Shown piece by piece: positions 10,912 through 21,035 of a DNA stretch of 64,000 nt; positions within the stretch are counted from its first letter, which is position 1, and every line of letters starts with the position of its first letter. The stretch covers positions 7,923,555-7,987,554 of the forward strand of contig CM065690.1 in NCBI GenBank assembly GCA_017654935.2, read 5' to 3'. The translations under genes were made by a program, and so were the position numbers. A model generated the notes under the pieces. That model saw only the letters and a program-made list of their open reading frames with translations, was not told the origin of the DNA and made no database searches. Source of the DNA: Phymorhynchus buccinoides (taxonomy: Eukaryota > Mollusca > Gastropoda > Neogastropoda > Raphitomidae).

Positions 10912-11771
10912 ACTCTGAACCCTTATTATGTTAATTAAAAATCTTTAAAAAATGTTAATTGAACATTAACAATTTTTGAAAAATACAGGTTTTAATGTCA
11001 ACAAAAATGTCATTTTTGACTCCTGTAACCATAAGTGCTGTCGTAATCAGCACGGAATATTCGACTACAAGTACAAGCAACTTGTTCGTTTGTTTTATTC
11101 TTGTGGGCGTATGTACTATATTAACTTCAGTATAAAAGTAGCATGTTTGTTGACCTGTTGTATCTTTTCTTTTAGATTATTTTACAGCTAAAACTTGCGA
11201 CATACATTGAAACAGTAAACATACTGCTCCATGAGATGCACAGAAACATGCACAAAGAGTAGTCATCATCCTTAAAACAAAAGAAAACCAAAAGAGGTAT
11301 ATCATATAAGCCTAGAGCCTTTTCAGTTTATGCACACAGTTCACAATCATTGATTGCTATAGATCAAGGGCTGTACAGAGAGAGAGATAGTGATTCTCCC
11401 CTGCTGAACGATCTTTGATCACACATGGCACGAGAGAAAAATAAAATTCTTTGCTGTCCGCTTACAAATTGAATAGGACACAAATCCGCCTCCTCAGTGA
11501 TATAATAGGACAATTGTCCTGTCAGGGGTCAGGATAATAGGACATTTGCAATTTGAGTAGGTCAATGTCCTGAAAATGACAGACATTTGCATCACTGTGT
11601 ACAAGTAGGCCAAAAAACATAAAATCTACAAGTAAATCTATCAATAAAATTAATTTAAATTTTAGGGGATGGGGTAGGGGGAACGATCATGCATGCAGCT
11701 GTGTTTTGCTTTTTCAGTGTAGAACAACTGCCTTATATGACTTGAGAATTGTTAAACCTATAGCTAGTCAG
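10912..11771. other. Intron 5 middle, nothing recognised
   Basis: AT-rich non-coding sequence. A short repeated phrase around AATAGGACA (11470-11580) is the only structure noticed. Confidence 0.4.
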
Positions 11772-11818
11772 GTCAGGTCCTGAACCGCTACCACGCCGTG
11801 TTCACCAGGGAGAAGCAG
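11772..11818 (+). pseudogene. 47-bp exact copy of exon 6 interior
   Basis: Identical to 13059-13105 (Q-V-L-N-R-Y-H-A-V-F-T-R-E-K-Q region). It lacks splice sites and the rest of the exon. Located 1.29 kb upstream of the original, before a transposon-like palindrome. Confidence 0.95.
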
Positions 11819-11953
11819 GATACACACTCCATCAATATCCCTACATCGTACATAATTTTGTTTCACACGCTTGATCAATGTTCTTTCAGTTATGTTGTAT
11901 CTCTGTCATGTTGTTGCACCTAACCCCGAATTTCTCTTAGGGAGATATTATCA

Positions 11954-12098
11954 GTTATTGGGATTTGCGAGTGTGATATTGTTTTTATCCTATCTCTCGT
12001 GGTTTGCTGTTTATCACACGAGGTCTTCGACCTCGTGTGATAAACAGCAAACCACTTGATAGGATAAAAACAATATCACACTCGCAAATCCCAATAAC
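11954..12098. repeat. Long near-perfect palindrome (foldback)
   Basis: Arms of about 70 bp (11954-12025 and 12029-12098) around a 3-base centre at gaggtc-ttc-gacctc. The only notable mismatch is a few bases around 11992-11998. Related sequence (gataggataaaa, caatatc) recurs near 25855, so this is probably part of a mobile element. Confidence 0.9.
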
Positions 12099-12792
12099 GG
12101 ATATATACCGATATTTTACCTCTTTCAGATGATAATCAAACACGCAACTAAGAAGCGAGACGGCCATGCATGCAGATCTAAAATAATACTAACCACTTCA
12201 CCGTAGCAAGAAAATCCCACTCATCCACAAATAATACAGTTCTCCAAGTTAGAAAGTCGTGAGCTATTTTGATCTTGCACATTGATACATTATGAAAAGA
12301 AACTGATTATTAATCGAAACATGAACCTACTGGAATTTGCTGTGTAAAAAAATAGCTTTTGCAATGACATATTCGTTTTACACTGCAACCACAGGCCATA
12401 GTTATTGTCATTTCGCCAATGACGAACTTTCAATGATGACGTAATTTCAGTGATTGCGTAAGTCCACTAAGATGACGTTTTTTGGTGTCCTGCTCAGAAG
12501 GCGCTATTTGCAGTGACACTAACTTGAATATGTGGTTGTCAGCCGCTAATTTTATCATTTGCAATTTCACTAAAACTTACTCTTCACAATATTTTTTTCA
12601 ATGTAAAATGTTCATCATAAACAACCTTTTGCATTTATCGGGTTAAGGCATAGGGTTAGGAGTATGTTTGGGCTTTTTGTTTTACTAAACATCACTTGAT
12701 GCAAATAAAGAAAATATGGCTTGAGTACTGCAGATAGTCGCATGCGAGTGTATGAGAATGATAATGATATGTCAAGATAAATAACTGACGTC

Positions 12793-12935
12793 AAGTTTCT
12801 AATAGCAACGGTGTATTCTTACACGCGTTTACACTAAGCCTATGGGCTAATATACGCAAATGATATGTCAAGATATTGTTTTATATCACAAGCTTCCAGG
12901 CCTCTTAGCACTACTTGAAGATCGGTATATTAAAG
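12793..12935 (+). mobile_element. Dispersed repeat, inverted relative to 25.7 kb copy
   Basis: Segments such as gcaacggtgtattcttacac, gcgtttacactaagcctatg and gcaaatgatatgtcaagata match the reverse complement of 25690-25835. The repeat ends about 25 bp before the exon 6 acceptor and probably belongs with the palindrome at 11954. Confidence 0.85.
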
Positions 12936-12961
12936 TATGTTTGAACTTGATATGTGTGCAG

Positions 12962-13301
12962 GCCAACATGTGTTTTGTGAACGTGGATGAAAAGTCAGTG
13001 GAGGTTCCGGAGGAGCTGCCCAGCTTCCCGTACTCTGGCGACCTGCGCGCCGAAATCCGTCAGGTCCTGAACCGCTACCACGCCGTGTTCACCAGGGAGA
13101 AGCAGCCCTCCAGCCAGCCCGGCACGCCGCGCCGCGCCACCAACACCGCCACCGCCACCGCCAAGGCTGGGGGCGTGGGGCTGGCGCCGGATGCCGGGGG
13201 TGTGGGAACCACAGTCACCTACCCCAACTCCCCGAAGCGCATGGAGATCCTGCAGCAGAGCGAGGCCTGGAAGAAGATCTCCAACCTGGCCAAGAAGACA
13301 G
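12962..13301 (+). CDS. DENND5: DENND5 exon 6 (cDENN to dDENN)
   Basis: Residues 352-464. Starts ANMCFVNVDEKSVEVPEELP after tatgtgtgcag, matching the vertebrate [23 protein letters not shown]. The middle is a low-complexity Ala/Thr/Gly/Pro linker (13110-13215) that looks lineage-specific. The end KKISNLAKKTG corresponds to the RLQALVKRTG segment. The donor is GTAGGC at 13302 (phase 1). A 47-bp piece of this exon (13059-13105) recurs exactly in the preceding intron at 11772-11818. Confidence 0.92.
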
Positions 13302-13460
13302 GTAGGCTGCCACCCGCTACCCTTCGGGCGGGTCGTAACGCCGCAAAGGCGTGGCTTGACATGTGTTCACAATGCCCCAGAATTACTGAATAAATGTCCA
13401 TGATATGATCAGGGTTTCTGATTTTCTCCTCTCTTAAGCAGTACGCTCACTCCCTGTTTA

Positions 13461-13958
13461 GGCCCTTCGCACACTAGCGTCAACATCATGACACGCATCA
13501 GTGATGCAAACATGTTTGACGTACGACGCACGCGTTGCGAGTCACACACTAGGCGTCATCTGCATTTAGGGAACCAATAAAAGTTAACTGTATTGTCACT
13601 TCCGTTTGTAAGCAGCAAGAATGGAAAGAAAGAAGACTTTCACGAGTCTTATCTCGGTCAGGGTAGGCCTTTAGTGTTGTAAAGATTTTCCTGGCTTTGA
13701 TACAGCTCAATCAAGATAGCAGTGTCGCTGTCGTCCGCCATGCTTGTCTGGTAGGCCGTATAACGTGGAGTGGTGTCCCTTGTTTTTTGGTTCCTTGCGT
13801 TTCAATCGGTCAGTTCACGCAGCTTGACGCTCGAAAATAGAACAGGTTCTATTCGTTATATGATGCATGAAAATTGCTGCATGCGGCCAGCGTAGAAGCT
13901 GCGCGTCAAGCTGTCCACCAACGACGCTTGAAGTTTTGACGCTAGTGTGCGACGGGCC
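13461..13958. mobile_element. PIF/Harbinger-type MITE, 498 bp
   Basis: Termini GGCCCTTCGCACACTAGCGT and the reverse complement of ACGCTAGTGTGCGACGGGCC. They are flanked by TTA at 13458-13460 and 13959-13961, the 3-bp target duplication typical of PIF/Harbinger. No transposase frame is seen. Confidence 0.85.
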
Positions 13959-13984
13959 TTAGCAGCATTTTCACCCCCGGTTTC

Positions 13985-14394
13985 AAATTTTAAAGGGTAG
14001 AGACGAAGCGCGGGACAAACTCCAGCCCACTGCCTTCGCGCGCAGGTATACACCATGGAGCTAAAGCTTTAACTCCGTGATCTAGGCTAGCACCTTCAGC
14101 TGGCATACTGCTGTGGCAGCAGCATGGATAGGACTAGCAGACGTTGAAGTACCCGCCACGTTGTTAGCTTACTGAAAAGTAACGACTGTCAATCTTAATG
14201 GGTCATTTTACCCCCTACTTGAGATTGTAAAGGCTAAATCTCACGCATGGTTTGAGATTCTAGGGGAGTGATTTGAGAGCTCTAGTGCATAAACATGTAC
14301 AATCTCTACATTTTCAGAAACCCTGATGATGTAAGGTGGGGACATCACATGTATTACATTTCAGCTCAACTGTACTTTGGATAGCCCTGAAGAG
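13985..14394. other. Intron 6 middle, nothing recognised
   Basis: Non-coding. A minus-strand frame crosses the end of the MITE and has no recognisable features. Confidence 0.4.
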
Positions 14395-14550
14395 AATAAG
14401 AGATGTGGAAGAGGAATATAGGGTTGGCAGAATGGGGGGGGGGGGGGGGGGGAGGTGTGGTGGAGAATAAGAGCTGTGGAAGAGGAATATAGGGTTGGCA
14501 GAATGGGGGTGGGTGGAGGGAGGTGTGGTGGAGAATAAGAGCTGTGGAAT
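14395..14550 (+). repeat. Two-copy repeat with poly-G tract
   Basis: The phrase gaagaggaatatagggttgg with a following G-rich stretch occurs twice, about 75 bp apart, next to the exon 7 array. Confidence 0.85.
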
Positions 14551-15104
14551 AGAATGCGTGGTGTTACTGGGCAGGTGTGTGGGACTATAGAGGACTTTGT
14601 CAGTGAACAGAATGCGTGATGTTACTGGGCAGGTGTGTGGGACTATAGAGGACTTTGTCAGTGAACAGAATGCGTGATGTTACTGGGCAGGTGTGTGGGA
14701 CTCTATAGAGGACTTTGTCAGTGAACAGAATGCGTGGTGTTACTGGGCAGGTGTGTGGGACTATAGAGGACTTTGTTAGTGAACAGAATGCGTGATGTTA
14801 CTGGGCAGGTGTGTGGGACTCTATAGAGGACTTTGTCAGTGAACAGAATGCGTGGTGTTACTGGGCAGGTGTGTGGGACTATAGAGGACTTTGTCAGTGA
14901 ACAGAATGCGTGATGTTACTGGGCAGGTGTGTGGGACTATAGAGGACTTTGTCAGTGAACAGAATGCGTGATGTTACTGGGCAGGTGTGTGTGACTCTAT
15001 AGAGGACTTTGTCAGTGAACAGAATGCGTGGTGTTACTGGGCAGGTGTGTGGGACTCTATAGAGGACTTTGTTAGTGAACAGAATGCGTGATGTTACTGG
15101 GCAG
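14551..15104 (+). repeat. Exon 7 acceptor array, 58/60-bp unit
   Basis: Nine decoy copies of the exon 7 acceptor (CAG positions starting at 14571, 14629, 14687, 14747, 14805, 14865, 14923, 14981, 15041) precede the real one at 15101. Each has ttactgggcag, about 26 exon bases and then gtcagtgaacagaatgcgtg. The 58-bp copies lack one CT and shift frame; most others run into TGA. Confidence 0.97.
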
Positions 15105-15620
15105 GTGTGTGGGACTCTATAGAGGACTTTGCGGAGGAGGAAGCCCAGCACGTGGCCTGCCAGGAAGAGCTGAGGGCCAAAGCAGCCTCCTCCTCCACCA
15201 CGGACCAATCATGGGAAGGCAAAGAAAGCATGCCCAGCGAAGAGCTGGACCACCTCAAGTTCAACAACGCAGTGCGGGAGGTGTTCCTGAACTGCTTCGT
15301 GCACATGTTCCTGGGCTACGAGAACTTTGTGGTGAACCCCTCCAACGACATGGAGTCGTGGCTGACCAACAGAGAGACCATGCACAACTTTGACAAGGCG
15401 GCCTTCCTGAGCGACCAGCCCGAGTCCCACCTGCCCTTCCTGTCGCCCTTCATCGAGACGCAGATGTTCGCCACGCTCATCGACAACAAGATCATGTCGC
15501 AGTGGGAGGACACCGACCCCTGCCTGTGCGTGTTCGACGCGCGCATCAAGGCCCTGCGGGACACGCTGGCCGAGGCACGCACCTTCACCTTCCACCCCTG
15601 CAACACCATCGACGATACCA
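15105..15620 (+). CDS. DENND5: DENND5 exon 7 (dDENN domain)
   Basis: Residues 465-636. Starts GVWDSIEDFAEEEAQ after gttactgggcag. Diagnostic stretches are VREVFLNCFVHMFLGYENFV, ESWLTNRETMHNFDKAAFLS, DQPESHLPFLSPFIETQMFA and DNKIMSQWED, which parallel the vertebrate dDENN sequence almost residue for residue. The donor is GTGAGT at 15621 (phase 1). The acceptor is the last of ten copies of a 58/60-bp repeat that carries the same CAG and the first ~25 exon bases. Earlier copies mostly hit stops if used, which supports the 15105 start. Confidence 0.94.
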
Positions 15621-16365
15621 GTGAGTGGCACAGAAAACAAAGCACTTGTCATGTAACATTTTCTTCCTAAGTAACTTAGATAATTCAATGTGGACATTTT
15701 ACATGTTACCATTGGATTGCATCTGTTAGAAAAATGCTGCTGTATGATTATCTTTTCACATGTTAACAATGCTATGTTTGATTTCTTTTTCTTTTCGTTT
15801 ATGCTTCTTTTGTCTTAAACATATCATCTTACAGTCTGTTTTTTGCTTATTATGTTACAAGCACGTGTGACAGTTGTACAACAAAAGTAAACGTACCTGG
15901 GAGTAGAAGAAGACTTGGACGTTTCGAGCCTTGTGCTCTTTTTTAAAAAACCCATTATTTTCCCGAAGGTGAATGTTTCATCTTCATCATGTAAGTCTGT
16001 TCCTTGCTTCTTATGTATCAACATGGGTGAAAACACTGAAGTTGTTCAGGCATGCTCCTGAAATCATGATGGGAAAAGTTGACAGAGAGTCTTCAGGATT
16101 GGCCGTCCTGTCACCTGGAACCAGGGTCTTATAAAATGAAACATTTCTGCCAAAGCTGATGGCAGATTAAGACAAAATGATAGACATGCCATTCTAACAT
16201 TATCACCACCCATCCTGTACACACGGACACTTACATATTGGAAATTATTCTTAATGCGGCCACCACTTCAGGGCTTGGGAACATAGAACGCGTCATTTCA
16301 GGATTGAGAAAATGTTTTCCTTTCACCCATGTCATGGTCCCGTGCACATTGCGTTGTGTTTGCAG
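15621..16365. other. Intron 7, nothing recognised
   Basis: 745-bp intron between exons 7 and 8, AT-rich, without repeats or frames worth calling. Confidence 0.6.
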
Positions 16366-16516
16366 ATGTGTTCATCGAGAAGCGCGCCACGCACATCGAC
16401 CACATGGCAGTGAAGCCCCAGAACCCCGGCACTGTGGAGGGCTTGGCAGAGCACAAGGCGGGCCTGTTCCCCGTCCTCAGCGCCACCTTCCTCAACACAG
16501 AGTCTTCCATGTCCAA
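16366..16516 (+). CDS. DENND5: DENND5 exon 8 (end of DENN module)
   Basis: Residues 637-686. Starts VFIEKRATHIDHMAVKPQNP after gttgtgtttgcag; vertebrate counterpart is the [21 protein letters not shown] region. GLFPVLSATFLNTESS corresponds to the GFFPKLQSDVL stretch. The donor is GTCAGT at 16517 (phase 2). The donor is followed within 45 bases by a ~43-base run of C, which could destabilise local assembly. Confidence 0.92.
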
Positions 16517-16557
16517 GTCAGTGCCCCCATCACACTGTGGGCTGTCTTGTTCTTTAG

Positions 16558-16600
<43 letters not shown>
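16558..16600. repeat. Poly-C tract
   Basis: About 43 consecutive C bases in intron 8, just after the exon 8 donor. The length is likely to be unreliable in any assembly. Confidence 0.95.
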
Positions 16601-16602
<2 letters not shown>

Positions 16603-16654
16603 ACGTCCCTTACATGTTTGCATTGAAATCTTTCACTGAGAAGCAACATTCTGT

Positions 16655-16930
16655 GTGTGTGTTGTGTGTGAGCATGAATGTGTGCTTGTGTGTATTTTGG
16701 TTTTGTGGGTTGTGTGTGCACGCATGTGTGTGTTTGTGTGTGTGTCTGTCTGCATGCGTACGTTGTGTGTGAGGGTGTTTGTGTCTGCGTGTTGGTGTAT
16801 GTGGTCAGTCCATGCGGCTCAGTTGCTGTGACTTACCGAATGGGGTATGAACGAGTTGGCGTCAATAATTGTGTGTGTGTGTGCGTGTGTGTGTGCGTGT
16901 GTGTGTGCGTGTGTGTTAGAGAGAGAGAGA
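16655..16930. repeat. GT-rich low-complexity tract
   Basis: Interrupted GT/GTGC repeats followed by a short GA run in intron 8. Confidence 0.9.
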
Positions 16931-17005
16931 GAGTTGCTTTGCATATGCACTGTTGGTGGTTGGTGTCACTCTTGAATGTTGTTTTTTGTTATCTGTTGAT
17001 GAATA

Positions 17006-17083
17006 ATTGATTGTAAAGCGCTTTGGGCTCATCTGAGGTAAAGCGCTATATAAATGTACTGTTATTATTATTATTATTATTCT
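17006..17083 (+). mobile_element. Retroposon 3' tail with (ATT)n
   Basis: The phrase attgtaaagcgctttgggct, aaagcgctatataaatg and a terminal (TTA)n is the characteristic 3' end of LINE/SINE families common in aquatic animals. The body upstream is not recognisable. Confidence 0.6.
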
Positions 17084-17609
17084 GCCCTTTGTTTGGAAAG
17101 AGAGGTAGGATCAGCCTAGGATTATTTTCATAAAAACTGAAAGAAGCAGACATTAAGATTGAGGGTAATAAACATGAGGGGGCTGGGGAGTGGGGGTGAC
17201 TACTAAGTACAAGGTTGCCACAGTTTTTCTGTTAAGTGCATTCTTTTTAGTTTGTGAGATGTATGTCTAGATTAGTGTAGGTATGCCATTTGAGATTGAT
17301 GTCACTTTTTTTGTTTGTTCCTGATTTCTATGCAAGTAAGGGTGCATAGTGCATAGTGAAGTAGCATGGTCACTCAGAGTTGGTGCATAGTGAAGTAGCA
17401 TCGTCACTCAGATCGTGCCGATAGACACAGGAAGTGCTGGCTGTCAAAGTTGCTCACATTGTTTCCTGTGTCAGCCATTGGACTTCCTTCTGCATTTTGG
17501 CTGCAGATTGTTGACAGTCCTTTTGAATGTTAGGACTTAAGTGTGTGTCTGTCTGTCTGTCATTTAACAGCTATGATATTTAACAAAAAATAACATCAAA
17601 AAACACTTT
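17084..17609. other. Intron 8 right part, nothing recognised
   Basis: Only a short duplication of the phrase gcatagtgaagtagcat near 17350-17405. Confidence 0.4.
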
Positions 17610-17769
<160 letters not shown>

Positions 17770-17894
17770 ATTTGTTAGTGTGGGTGGGTGGGGTTTTGTG
17801 TGCTTTTTTGTGTGTTATGGTGGGTGGACTTGTGTATGTGTGTCTTTATTGCTGTTATAAATCAAAGACTCTTAACTTTTGTTTTCAACCTAAG

Positions 17895-17985
17895 AACCAA
17901 AAGTCGAGAGACTGCCAAATGGAGACGGAAAGATCGCTCATTACAACACGCGGAGCACCTTCAGCTCAACTCGGACCAAAGAGAG
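17895..17985 (+). CDS. DENND5: DENND5 exon 9 (basic linker)
   Basis: Residues 687-717. Peptide TKSRETAKWRRKDRSLQHAE then HLQLNSDQRE, matching the vertebrate motif QWRRKDRQKQHTEHL..DNDQRE. The acceptor is a pyrimidine-rich tract ending ctaag, and the donor GTTGGT (17986) is weak but required to join in phase 0 with exon 10. The acceptor follows a ~135-base GT repeat. Confidence 0.9.
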
Positions 17986-20130
17986 GTTGGTGCATATTTA
18001 TGCGCATACTTATCTAAAGCTTCTGTTTTCAACTGTTTCCGTTTCACTCCCTCTGTTATGCCAACCCTCACTCCAGTGCTGGAGACATCAGTGAACTATA
18101 CTCACATTTCAAAGCTAAACCTGGAAATTCGTCTGTATGAGTGAAATTGAAACGTTTGTTGCCTTATGTTTGAAACAAAATAGTGTTAATAGAAGTTCGG
18201 TCTTTGAGCTGTTTTATATTTTATCATACGTGCATGTGTGTACTTATATACCCACACGTATGTACACACATGCGTTTATGCATGGTCCTGTGCAGATGCA
18301 CACACATTTGTTTTTACCCCCGCAGCTTCTGAAAAGACTTATGATTGCGGACTATTTAAATTGAGATAAGATTACTTGAACCACAGCCATTGAAGAGATC
18401 AAATCCAATGCTAAGTGATGTTGATTCCAAACATGTCTGCATTGGAGGGATGGGTTTGGTGTGCATCGTGGTAAACCTGCTGTTTTTGTTGTGGCATGTG
18501 TTATGTCGTCTGCGTTGAATTCTGTTTGCTATCATCGTTGATAACTTTTGAGCTCACTGGCTTTTGTGTTGTGTACACATGAGGAACGATAGTAGTACTT
18601 TAAGAAAGTGAGAATCTTCTTCAGTGAAACCGTATCTGTTTATGATAATGAATATGAATGATTAGTGATAATGATTAATGGTTAGATAATGATTATTATA
18701 ACATTGTCTTTGGAACTCGGGGGTTCTGATGATTATTTTTAAATATCTGTGGCATTATTTCGCACATTTTGACCGGTCCTATATTTTATAGTATAGACAG
18801 TTTATTGAAATAAAAAAGGAAGTGTATTGAATTAATTGAATCCAATTTATCTTGGGTCCAAGATTATATGATTTTTGGCTTATTGGCCACTGCAACAACC
18901 ATGTTTGGCTAGAGTGAATGCCCTTGGTAGATGCTTGAGTACTGACCAAACAAGGGATAACTCTCGCCATTAACCCTATTTGAGGCCACTAAATGGCTGC
19001 CTTTCACAAGAGTGAATGTCCTTTTCAGTACTGACCAACAAGGGATTCACTCTCACTGTCAAGGGCGTTAATAACCCTAGTTGCAGTGGTCAATAAGGCC
19101 AGACTTTTGAGCTGAGATTAACGGACAGAACTTAATGTTTAGGCAAGAGCAAACAAATGATCAACTTGACCTGCTCTCACTTCCATGCTAGGCTGGTAAC
19201 AGTTTGAACGACAGTTGTCAGTGTTAGTGTGCAGAAGAATGGGTTCAGTTGTACTATCGCTAAATGAAAATAACGGCAGTGTGATCATGTGTTGGCACAG
19301 TACCACTGTGTATTATGCATTCCTTGTGCTGTACGGTGTGTCCGCAATGTGTTGATGACTGACACGCCGGCACTGTGCGTTTTGTGTTTGTCAGTGCATC
19401 TTGAGAGAGTTGATCATGCGACACTGCACCTTGCACGCTAGACTCACCTGGGAGCAGATTTGAAACAAATCCTAACAGTTAATTACATCTATAAATATAG
19501 GTACATGTAATAATACTGATGATGTACCTACTAATCTAGCATTTGTTTTCTCTCAGGATTACAGATAGGTCTTCTGCACAAGCTTTAGAAGTGTCTGTAT
19601 TGTTGGTGTCATTATTTGTTTAATCATTTTCATCTTTATTTTTTATTTTTTTTTATTTTTTATTTTTATGTGTGCGTGCGTGCGTACATGTGTGTGTGGA
19701 TAATGGCATATTTCGTTATATCATTGCTTGTATTATTGGATGCTTGTGTGTGTTCTGAGTCTGTGAATGATCGTGTTTAAATTTGTACACCTTTTTTCAA
19801 GTGTAGTAACTGCATATATGTTGCATGTAGATTAAATGAACATATATGTCATCAGTTTTTTTAAACCCATTGCAAGTCGACGCTTGAAACTGTTATTTTA
19901 TGTGTGCGTTATATTTGCCCTTTTTTATTTCCATTATAGAAAGATATCTGGATCGTAAGTCTGCGGGATTTCCCTTTGGTTCACTGGGCAGAGGGTTTTC
20001 ACACATGTCTTCTTCAATGCTGTAGACTATTGAGTAGTGCTGTAGATCCAATTAGTCTGCATAACTGTGGTTCAAACCATAACCCCTTCCTTTTTGCTTT
20101 TCCTTGTTTTGTTCTTGTAGATGATTTGTT
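17986..20130. other. Intron 9 left part, no gene recognised
   Basis: Mostly unique AT-rich sequence. At 18890-19090 the phrase agtgaatg(c/t)cctt with gtactgaccaa..caagggat is imperfectly repeated. No exon with conserved DENND5 sequence was found. Confidence 0.5.
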
Positions 20131-20150
20131 ATAATGTTTTGATTCTGTAG

Positions 20151-20186
20151 TATGCGCTGGTCGAGAAGCATGCCCGACTGTGGGTT
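20151..20186 (+). other. Candidate alternative microexon, copy 1
   Basis: A 36-nt segment flanked by gttttgattctgtag and a perfect GTAAGT donor. Read in the phase needed between exons 9 and 10 (phase 0 in and out) it is open and encodes YALVEKHARLWV. It lies in intron 9, where the constitutive junction is QRE|RYIQEA, so inclusion would insert 12 residues just before the RUN-containing half. I do not recognise this peptide from known DENND5 isoforms. Splice-site quality and frame support it; no expression evidence is available. Confidence 0.35.
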
Positions 20187-20303
20187 GTAAGTAAATATTG
20201 ATCATCTACCTTCTCTTCCGATCCATTGCCCCCCCCCCCTCTCTCTCCCCCACCATCAATCACATCACTCTCACCACATACCCCCAATGTTTTGATTCTG
20301 TAG

Positions 20304-20339
20304 TATGCGCTGGTCGAGAAGCATGCCCGACTGTGGGTT
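20304..20339 (+). other. Candidate alternative microexon, copy 2
   Basis: Identical 36-nt copy of the preceding candidate, 153 bp downstream, with the same acceptor context and GTAAGT donor. The duplication includes the flanking intron and a C-rich/CT-rich tract. If real, the pair could be used mutually exclusively or together, always in frame. Confidence 0.33.
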
Positions 20340-20639
20340 GTAAGTAAATATTGATCATCTACCTTCTCTTCCGATCCATTGCCCCCCCCCCCCCTCTCTC
20401 CCCCACCATCAATCACATCACTCTCACCACATACCCCCAATGTTTGGATCTGTTCAGCTTTCGTTGGTCATACACCATTTTGGCATTGGCCTCTTTGAGT
20501 CCATAATATGGGTTCTGTTTGTTTGTTTTTCAACCCACATTACGTCAGTCATTACTTATTCCCATGGCTTTCTCTCTTTGGCTTGGCTTGCTTGGCGTGC
20601 GGCTATGTTCAGATAGAGCTCTAGTCTTATCTGTCTCCA

Positions 20640-20752
20640 TTTCTTTCTTTCAAAGTTTCTTTCTTTCTTTCTTTCTTTCTTTCTAAGTTTTTTTTTTTTT
20701 CTTTCTTTCTTTCTTTCTTTCTTTCTTTTATTCATTCATTCTTTCTTTCTCC
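20640..20752. repeat. (TTTC)n microsatellite
   Basis: Two TTTC tracts separated by a T run. Confidence 0.95.
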
Positions 20753-21035
20753 GTTCTTGTACTAATTCTGTATTACAACTGGGTTGTCTTATTTAGGTTA
20801 GATGTGTGATTGGCGCTTGCTAAAGTATTATTGCTTTTTCAGGAAAAGCAATACAGTATTATGTTAATTGGCAAGAGCATAAAATATATGTGCACTCATA
20901 TGCACTAACACATGCCAGTGTTAGCATGCACATAGATGTGCATACATGCACTTTGTTTAGACACGAACATGCAGACATAGACATACATTTCATTTTAAAA
21001 GTGTAGGTTTGATTTGTTGTTGTTGCACACCACAA

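Larger units (their letters stand above)
20133..20440 (+). repeat. Two-copy 153-bp tandem duplication
   Basis: Two nearly identical units, each holding the 36-nt exon-like segment with AG and GTAAGT flanks, plus a C-run/CT tract and catcaatcacatcactctca. Unit length 153 is a multiple of three. Confidence 0.95.

Noticed and set aside
15209..15769. Minus-strand 186-residue frame over exon 7
   Set aside because: Antisense shadow of GC-rich coding exon 7.
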